Source of the DNA: Leptoclinus maculatus
Lineage: Eukaryota; Chordata; Actinopteri; Perciformes; Stichaeidae
NCBI GenBank assembly: GCA_032191485.1
Contig: JAVDOI010000043.1
Location: forward strand, 841,078-905,077
Reading direction: 5' to 3'
DNA length: 64,000 bases
Below the pieces are notes generated by a model. It was not told where the DNA came from, ran no database searches, and saw only the letters and a list, made by a program, of their open reading frames with translations. The position numbers were made by a program, and so were the translations under genes. Every line of letters starts with the position of its first letter. Positions within the stretch are counted from its first letter, which is position 1. Positions 57,451 through 64,000 of this stretch are shown here, in pieces.

Positions 57451-59194
57451 GGCAACAGTCATTTCTTAATCTGTGCCTTTCCTAAATTGAGCAAAATCTG
57501 TCTGAGGTGACAATTTGACTAAAGTGGTAAAGCTGGACCTTGAGTGGAATTGTCCCCATATGAACTATTCAAACTGACAGACAGAAACTAATATACTAAT
57601 ATTCATTGTTATTTCTGGGATCTCTTAAAGAAACTCCTTTGAACCTGAAGTGTGTCACATCTTAAAAACACTTGCTATTTTTACAGTGCCGAGTTTGTCT
57701 TCAAAGGAGGAGACAAACAGTCGAACAGTGAAGATGAACTTGCCCAAAATAGCAACTCAGTTGAATACTGAATACATTTACTCACTGCAGGTGCACATTT
57801 GCTAATTTATTTACACACCACGCCTGTGGGATGTGGAAGTGAACGGAAAACAGAAATAGTGTCAAGAACTGAACACAACAACGGTGGCTGCGGGGCAGAT
57901 TGAGAACGTTGGGAATTTGAAGCTGTAGAATTAATTTGATCCGTAAGTAAGGTGCAGATATCCGTTAACAGGCGCTGAAAGCTGAGCCTGATTCATTTCA
58001 ATTGTGTCGACAAAGGGACAAGGAAGTGAACATGCTTTCTATTACAACTAGAACTGCTTGTAAACAAGTGTGTGGAGAATTCAACTAGTTCAACCGATCA
58101 TGTCACACTGCACAGTCACAGAATATATATTCTTTTGTTTCTATGAATGTGTGCTTTTGTCTACATGAATTCTCTGAAATGAATATCAAGAGTGAACAAC
58201 ATAAAGACACCTGTTTTGGGGCTAAACACAAAACTGTGCTTCAATGAACCCCTCGGGGTGGAGAAACATACGGCCTGTGCACCAGTTTGACTGCATCAGC
58301 TTCAGTCCCAGGGTTAAAAAACTGTTTCTTGTTTTTATAAACCGAGCCACACATCATGTCGCCTGTGTAAATTATCTCCAATTCAATGATTCTTTTAAAA
58401 GTTCATGAGCTGCACAGTGAACTGCTCCCACTCAGCATATTGTGCTGTAGGACAACTACTGAGTATTGGAGTGTGTCAGACCAGGCAGCAGACGTCCCTA
58501 CACACAATCCCCTGGCAGACAAGGTGCTAAGCAATTAGCAGAAGTGGGTCTATGTAAAGTACCGAGGGAAAACTGAGCTGTTGGCCAATACGTTTATGTA
58601 TGTGCTCTTCACCCAGCTAAACAACACAATATATTTTAAGGGTATCGGATAAACATAAAGCAAGACTCCACTTCCATTAGCTTTGCTTTTACTCAAAGTT
58701 AGTGTCTGACTGCATGGGCAATTGATCATTTTGAAGTCTGCCCACGGCATTGTTAGGTTGCTATTCTGAGTATGCATTTCATTCACCGATAAATAGTGCT
58801 CACTGTTGCAGCATTTATTTAAGTGTGTAGTTTTGTTTAATCTTCCAGTATTCACTCATCGTGGTTTATAATTAAATGTGGATTTAGAATCGCCCCTGGT
58901 CGGGAGATCAGTCAGTGAACTCCTGCTGTTAGCGCTGCAGACTTCACCGGCATGTTGGACTTTTAAAGATCCTGTCCGGAAGCAATCATTACAATTCATT
59001 TTGAGGTTTTGATTAGTGAATTTGCACAGACATGAAAGTGAAGTGACGATGGAAACATGAAATACAATGTTTAAAACAGATGGCTTTGGTTCCAGCGGCT
59101 GCTGCGCCCCGGGAGTTTTTGACGAGCCCCAAGGTTCCACACAAACTCACAGAACATAAATACTTCCTCATCAGTCTTGCTGGATGATCTAGAC
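57451..59194. other. Non-coding stretch, no gene recognised
   Basis: Short frames only. No splice-consistent model or RNA gene was seen. Confidence 0.4.
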
Positions 59195-60222
59195 CAGGGG
59201 TGTCCAAACTTTTTTCAAAGAGGGCCAGATTTGATAATGTGAAAATGCCCAAGGGCCAACAGTCCCTGCTGACATTATTTAAACATTTAATTTTCAATGA
59301 CACAGCAAATAGCAATGTAACCAAATGTAAGCATTCAGGTGTGAACAAATCTCAACAACTATTCTGCCTTTCTTTCAAATCTTGAAAGTCAGATGACATA
59401 AAGAACAAGCTATCTAAAATTATATTACCTAGAAACTGATAAATATTTCCACCTCAAGAGAATCTTAAATATGACTTAGTAACGGTAATGAAGTTCATAA
59501 CTCAAACCATTATCTTATCTAAAAGTTTAAAGTAAGTGCCATGAGTCCAAGTGTATGTTTCAGTGGCTTTGGCTTTTCAGCTTTAATAGTGACGTTCCCA
59601 TTTGAAAAAAAAAACAGAACAGAAATTCAAAACACTCAGAAACTAGAATGAACTAATGAGAAGAGTGATACTGAGATCTGGATTTCAGTACACCGGGCAG
59701 GTCTGGTTTGAGAGCAGTGGTCGACATGCATAAAATGTCACGTAGGTGGGAGTCACTTAATCTTAATCTTAATCTTAATCTCAAGCAGTTCTTGTTTAAG
59801 TTCATAACAGAGAAGGTCTGCTCACACATATGTGGAGCCAAACAAGCTCAGCATTTTCTTTGCAAATGTTCGCATTTCTGGAAACCTGCCTTTATCCAGC
59901 TGCCGGTAAAAATGCACGAGAGAGAGATGCCGTTGTGACACTGCAGCTCAATCAGCTCCAGTCAATTAGGCAGACACAGTTGTTTCGGTGTTGCTGTAGC
60001 CATCAGGGTCAGAGCAAATTTCAAACAGCCAGACAGTTACAGAGTGGTGCAGCCACCATAAGGTAAAAAGAGGAATTGCATGTTGAATTTGTATGATTTA
60101 TTCATTCTGTTTGACTGTGCTGGCGGGCCATGAATAATGCATTTTAAGACAGAAGGCGCGGGCCGTATAAAATCTGACCTCGGGTCGTGATTAGCCCGCA
60201 GGCCGGACTTTGAACATGCCTG
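59195..60222. mobile_element. hAT DNA transposon (1028 bp), non-autonomous
   Basis: It begins CAGGGGTGTCCAAACTTTTT and ends AAAGTCCGGCC-type sequence closing in ATGCCTG (inverted start CAGGCATGTTCAAAGT), imperfect inverted ends of about 16 bp. It is flanked by an exact 8 bp duplication ATCTAGAC (59187-59194 and 60223-60230). The interior has no intact transposase and a (TTAATC)4 run at 59757-59781. Confidence 0.92.
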
Positions 60223-60230
60223 ATCTAGAC

Positions 60231-60724
60231 GGACGAAGCAAAAAGGTTCCCTGCTCAGTGAAACTTTTTGATGCCCTCAATGGCTCATGCAAAACCCATC
60301 CACCAGAAAGAAGCATTGACTGTTTTGAAACCTGGAGTTTAGTATTTTTTGTCTGTCGCCATTTTGGTTTTTGGGTGGAGCTGGAGAGGAGAGAGGCCCG
60401 GCAGGGCCAGGCATTGTTAGCAACTAACTCTACCGCTAGCTTGAAAGCTAGCTAGGTTAGCAAGGTGCCTCTGTAACTCACGCTAACTGTGATATTAATT
60501 GTGATGCTAATTTTGGCGAGTGAAAAACAAATATCGGAAAAAGTTCACAGCCGACTCCTTAGAATGTCTTTTAGTACAACCGAATGCTACACAATGCTCC
60601 GATAGCAAAGCCATGGTAGCAACCTTTCTTTAAAAGCGACGCACCCTTAATCATGCCTAAATTAAACTCTTATAAAATTGAAGGAGAGTTTAAAAATTCA
60701 CCCCCGATTAGGAATTCTTTCTAC
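60231..60724. other. Non-coding stretch, no gene recognised
   Basis: Unique-looking sequence with one short plus frame (60210-60455) crossing the hAT edge. No family similarity. Confidence 0.4.
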
Positions 60725-61100
60725 CAGGCTGTAAACTAGAGCTGCACTGATACCGACACTAATATTGGTTAACGGTCTGATACTGACTCAAATAGCTGGA
60801 TTGGGTATTAATGACAATCGGGCGATCTGGTATTGGATACCATTATTTTAGTAAATACCAAAACGAAAGAGTACATTTATGTATTTATTTGTTACATTTT
60901 GTTTTACAAAGTTAGTTGAGCAATGTTTTAAGTCAAGCCTGAGACATAAAGAATGATCCCAGTCACTTCCACACAGTTGTTCATACAGCTTATTTATTAA
61001 ACACTGGTATCGGATCAGTACTCGGTATCGGCTGATACCCAAAGCATAAGTATCGGGACTGAAGAAGTCGAATCGAATCCCTACTTTAAGGTTTTTTTTG
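60725..61100. repeat. Interspersed repeat with GATACC/TATCGG motifs
   Basis: Multiple 'ctgataccgaca', 'ggtattggatacc' and 'ggtatcggctgatacc' blocks form an element-like unit that I recall as common in teleost genomes. Ends and class are not resolved. Confidence 0.45.
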
Positions 61101-62416
61101 TTTTCAGTCATGTGTGTGACTGTGTTAGTCTGTGCATCCGTGACTGAGTGAGTGTACACCTCTGTGTTTGTTCACAGCTAATCTCGCATACTGCTGCAAC
61201 AAACTGCATAATATTTTTTTGGGTGCCCAGTTATGGCTTCATGCTCAAGGACCTCTCGTGGTTGCGGGGATCACACTTTCTTGAAACACCTTTTTTAACC
61301 TATCTTATACTGGCATTAACTGCTTGCTTACAGAACTACCAGTGTTTCTTCTTTTTTGTTTTTCAACGTTGTATTTGGCTAACTGCTAACGGCTAACAGC
61401 TAACTGAACGACCAGTATACACACTGCTGACTACTTCTCAGTCGCTGCTTTGTGGCGTACTCATATTGTTTCATTTGGACAGTGTGTTTGGCTAACCGCT
61501 AACTGCTAACAGAACTACCAGGACACACAATGCTGTACCTCAATGCCACTAAACCACTGCTAGCGGCCAAACAGCTTAGTGAATCTGTGTTTTAGCACAG
61601 TTGTAAGTAAATTATAAGACGACTTAAAGCGCAATGCTTATATAACATAACATCGCCAACTGTTTTTGAGTTTGAATGAAGTCTGCTGCTTTACAGCACT
61701 GGTTGTATTCATTCAATCACACAATACAGCAGTGGTCATTGCAGACACACTTGGCAGAGATCTGCGCTCTACTGAGTGCACCCTTCTAGTGTCTGGGGTA
61801 AAGTGGGCTTCTTTGTACCAGGCTGGAAGCTTTTATTTCTGCTGGAAAGTTGGGCATTTGAACATGGGGGTCTAAGAGGATTGACTCACCTTTGGAGTCA
61901 GCCTGAAATGGCCATTTGAGGAAATGCAGTTTTGGCACTTCCACGCAGGCTTCATTTTTCAGAGCCGTATATTGCCATTCAGCAAGAGATCACACCAGGG
62001 AAGTAGTGTTGGCTAATCTATGTACAAGTCAAACTTTACAATGGCATCACATGCAAAGACCCAGCCCTGGTACGGGAGACTGGTAAAGCCGCCATGTGAG
62101 TCGAACAAGTTAATTAATGCTAAATGAAAAAGGTAATACAAAATCAACACAGGGCAGTTTCAGTTTGGGCTTTAAGAACAAGAAGAGTGAATCATACAGC
62201 AACAACAGATGTGCAGACAAAGCCACAAAGCATAGCCAGAGAGGCTTATTGTGTGGCTCCCCTTAAGGAGTATACATCACATTTCTGGAGCAGAATGACT
62301 ACAGACAATCATGTTATCAACTATGCTACATTCTACAACGCTGTTAAAATGTAAATTAGGAGTGAAAATGTTCATGTGCAACTGCAGACTGGATATAAAT
62401 ATGGTACAGTATGTAA
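61101..62416. other. Non-coding stretch, no gene recognised
   Basis: GCTAAC/GGCTAAC repeats occur at 61375-61570. No gene or RNA is supported. Confidence 0.4.
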
Positions 62417-63151
62417 GGCCACGTCCACACTACTCCGTTTTCGTTTGGAAACTCATATGTTTTGCTACGTTTACACTGAGCGTCCACACTACGCCGGAGT
62501 TTTCGAGCACCGAAAACGGAGGAGTTTGAAAACGCTCCCGAAGACGGATACGTTTGAAAACTCCGGGGTTGCGTCTTCGTGTGGACGATGTAAACGCAGA
62601 CGTTTGGAAACGATGACGCCCACACCCGCGTTCTCTACTTGATTGGTTCTTAGCAGTCACGACGTCTCCTTCCCTGATTCGTCACACTCCTATCACGTGA
62701 CTGATTCCCGGAAGTCATAAACAACAGCATTGATTACCGATGGACTACCAGGTTAATTCAACATGGAGAACTGATTACAGGTGTTACTGACCTTGTTGTC
62801 TTTACTAACAGCTGTTGTTCAGTTAAAGTCTGCATTATTACGGAGGAAGCAGCTGTTAGTGGAGCGATCAGCGAGCGGCGTGTCCAGCGGCGTTATCAGC
62901 CCTACGGAGGACGTCTGAAGTCACGGTTAGCGGCTTTAGGGAGGGTGATGGACACAAAACGGAGGACTTTCCTTTTCTTATTAATGCTTATTTTGTTCTC
63001 CACATCTATTGTGAAGTCCGCAGATAAAATGTAAAAGGAACAAAAGCAGTTATTGCTCTCCAGTAGGACAGATAGTTAAGCCACCAGCAGAGCTACGAGT
63101 GAGAACAGACAACAACGAAACCGAGGGAACGAGTGAGAGACGTGTGTTGAT

Positions 63152-63205
<54 letters not shown>

Positions 63206-63566
63206 AAGACCTGCAGCACTGTAACTAACGTTAAGTCTGAAAATAAAACTTCTAAAACTTCCACTAAATGTGTCTGTTTGAGTTCATAGAGGAAGATTTT
63301 AGAGAAGATGTTAAGTATCAAACACGACCTTTAATTATTAAAGAATACTTTATTACTCTCTAGTATTTTTTTTTAACTTAGCAACCAATCTACTTCCTGT
63401 TTACATCAGCAACCACGCGCATGCCCAGTGTACGTGAAGAGTCACGTGATATTCGCGTTTTCGTATTGACGGATATCATTTCGAAAATGGTGCTGAAACG
63501 CCGTGTGGACGGAGATCGTTTCAAAACAGAGTTTTGAAATGGAAACGGAGTAGTGTGGACATGGCC
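62417..63566. mobile_element. PIF/Harbinger-like element (1150 bp), non-autonomous
   Basis: It starts GGCCACGTCCACACTACTCC and ends GGAGTAGTGTGGACATGGCC, near-perfect inverted ends, flanked by TAA on both sides (62414-62416 and 63567-63569). TWA-type 3 bp duplication with GGCC... ends is typical of PIF/Harbinger elements. Internal copies of the CCGTTTTCG/AAACGGAG end motif repeat inside both flanks. No transposase frame remains. Confidence 0.85.
63155..63204. repeat. (AG)25 microsatellite inside the Harbinger-like element
   Basis: A 50 bp uninterrupted AG run. Confidence 0.95.
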
Positions 63567-63569
63567 TAA

Positions 63570-64000
63570 GAAAGCAAGTGACAATAATTTCTCTTCTGCT
63601 TTTTAATTGTATTCAGCATTCAGTATTCAGGCTGCTGTCACATTTTGACATGGGTTTTCTCTTTACAGCACGGTTTGGCAACCTAACAGTGCGACTGTAA
63701 AGCCGGCTTGCCGGCATGCACAAAACAGCTACAGTAATAGGGAAGAAAGAAAAAATGATTGCAGATTTTCAACATCCTCTCTTCTCTGAATATGAACCTC
63801 TGCCATCAGGAAGACGACTTTATGTGTTAAAGCGCAAAACCAAATGCTTGAAGCTATCATTTGTTTCAGCCTTCATCACGCTGCTGAACTCCCTTTAAAT
63901 CTTAGTACAATAGAACAATGTGCAATAAATACGAATTTTTTGCACTTTTGCTCTTTTCTAGTTTTTTTTTTTAATGTTGCCGGCGTCAAATGTATAGTGA
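63570..64000. other. Non-coding stretch at the window end
   Basis: The plus frame at 63716-63898 has no recognised domain. AATAAA occurs at about 63924 on the plus strand, so the end of an unseen transcript is possible. Confidence 0.35.

Overview
The window is nuclear DNA of a teleost fish, probably a spiny-rayed (percomorph-like) species. The evidence is spliced vertebrate genes with GT-AG introns, many short microsatellites, fish-type tRNA-derived SINE sequence, and dense hAT, PIF/Harbinger, LINE and LTR-element remnants. Only about six genes or gene copies can be supported. The rest is intergenic, intronic or transposon-derived.

Layout. 1-16400: gene-poor, with a hAT-like end at the left edge, an old ~1.9 kb hAT element (10140-12048), a SINE near 13.1 kb and a tRNA-Ile pseudogene near 15.1 kb. 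16402-25067: cops8 (COP9 signalosome subunit 8) on the minus strand. Seven of its probable eight coding exons were found. Its ~5 kb fourth intron contains a complete single-exon MuRF1/TRIM63-like E3 ligase gene on the same strand. 25.1-38 kb: no gene seen, with a CCTAAC-rich dispersed repeat, a Tx1/L1-type LINE remnant and a second, shorter copy of the 10.1 kb hAT family. 38050-42573: a decayed minus-strand endogenous retrovirus (one LTR, PBS, gag, protease and RT/RNase H debris) with a separate 1248 bp hAT element in its leader. 43372-53909: a tandem duplication whose unit is a divergent gene pair, an INAFM2-like membrane protein gene (minus) and a secreted C1q-domain gene (plus). A 3001 bp Ty3/Gypsy element sits inside the left INAFM copy. 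54-64 kb: no gene recognised, with possible conserved non-coding sequence, a 1028 bp hAT element with exact 8 bp TSD, and a 1150 bp Harbinger-like element with TAA TSD.

How the parts relate. In the duplicated block, gene A (C1q, 47895-49316) reads as an intact 197-residue protein. Gene B (52733-53793) carries two deletions that cancel in frame but scramble the start of its C1q domain. Both INAFM-like copies look broken: A by a 29 bp tandem duplication and the Gypsy insertion, B by ATG to ACG at the start codon. A fragment of a third C1q 3' UTR (51083-51132) suggests the array once held more units. The Gypsy element is bounded to the base (TG...CA LTRs, GTCCG TSD, tRNA-Leu PBS, PPT). It lacks RNase H and integrase, and its ORF ends in 19 bp identical to the hAT-like terminus at the left edge of the window. 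No prokaryote-type operon, CRISPR array or wholly new system was seen. The most notable items are the nested MuRF gene, the damaged duplicated INAFM/C1q pair and the hybrid Gypsy/hAT junction.
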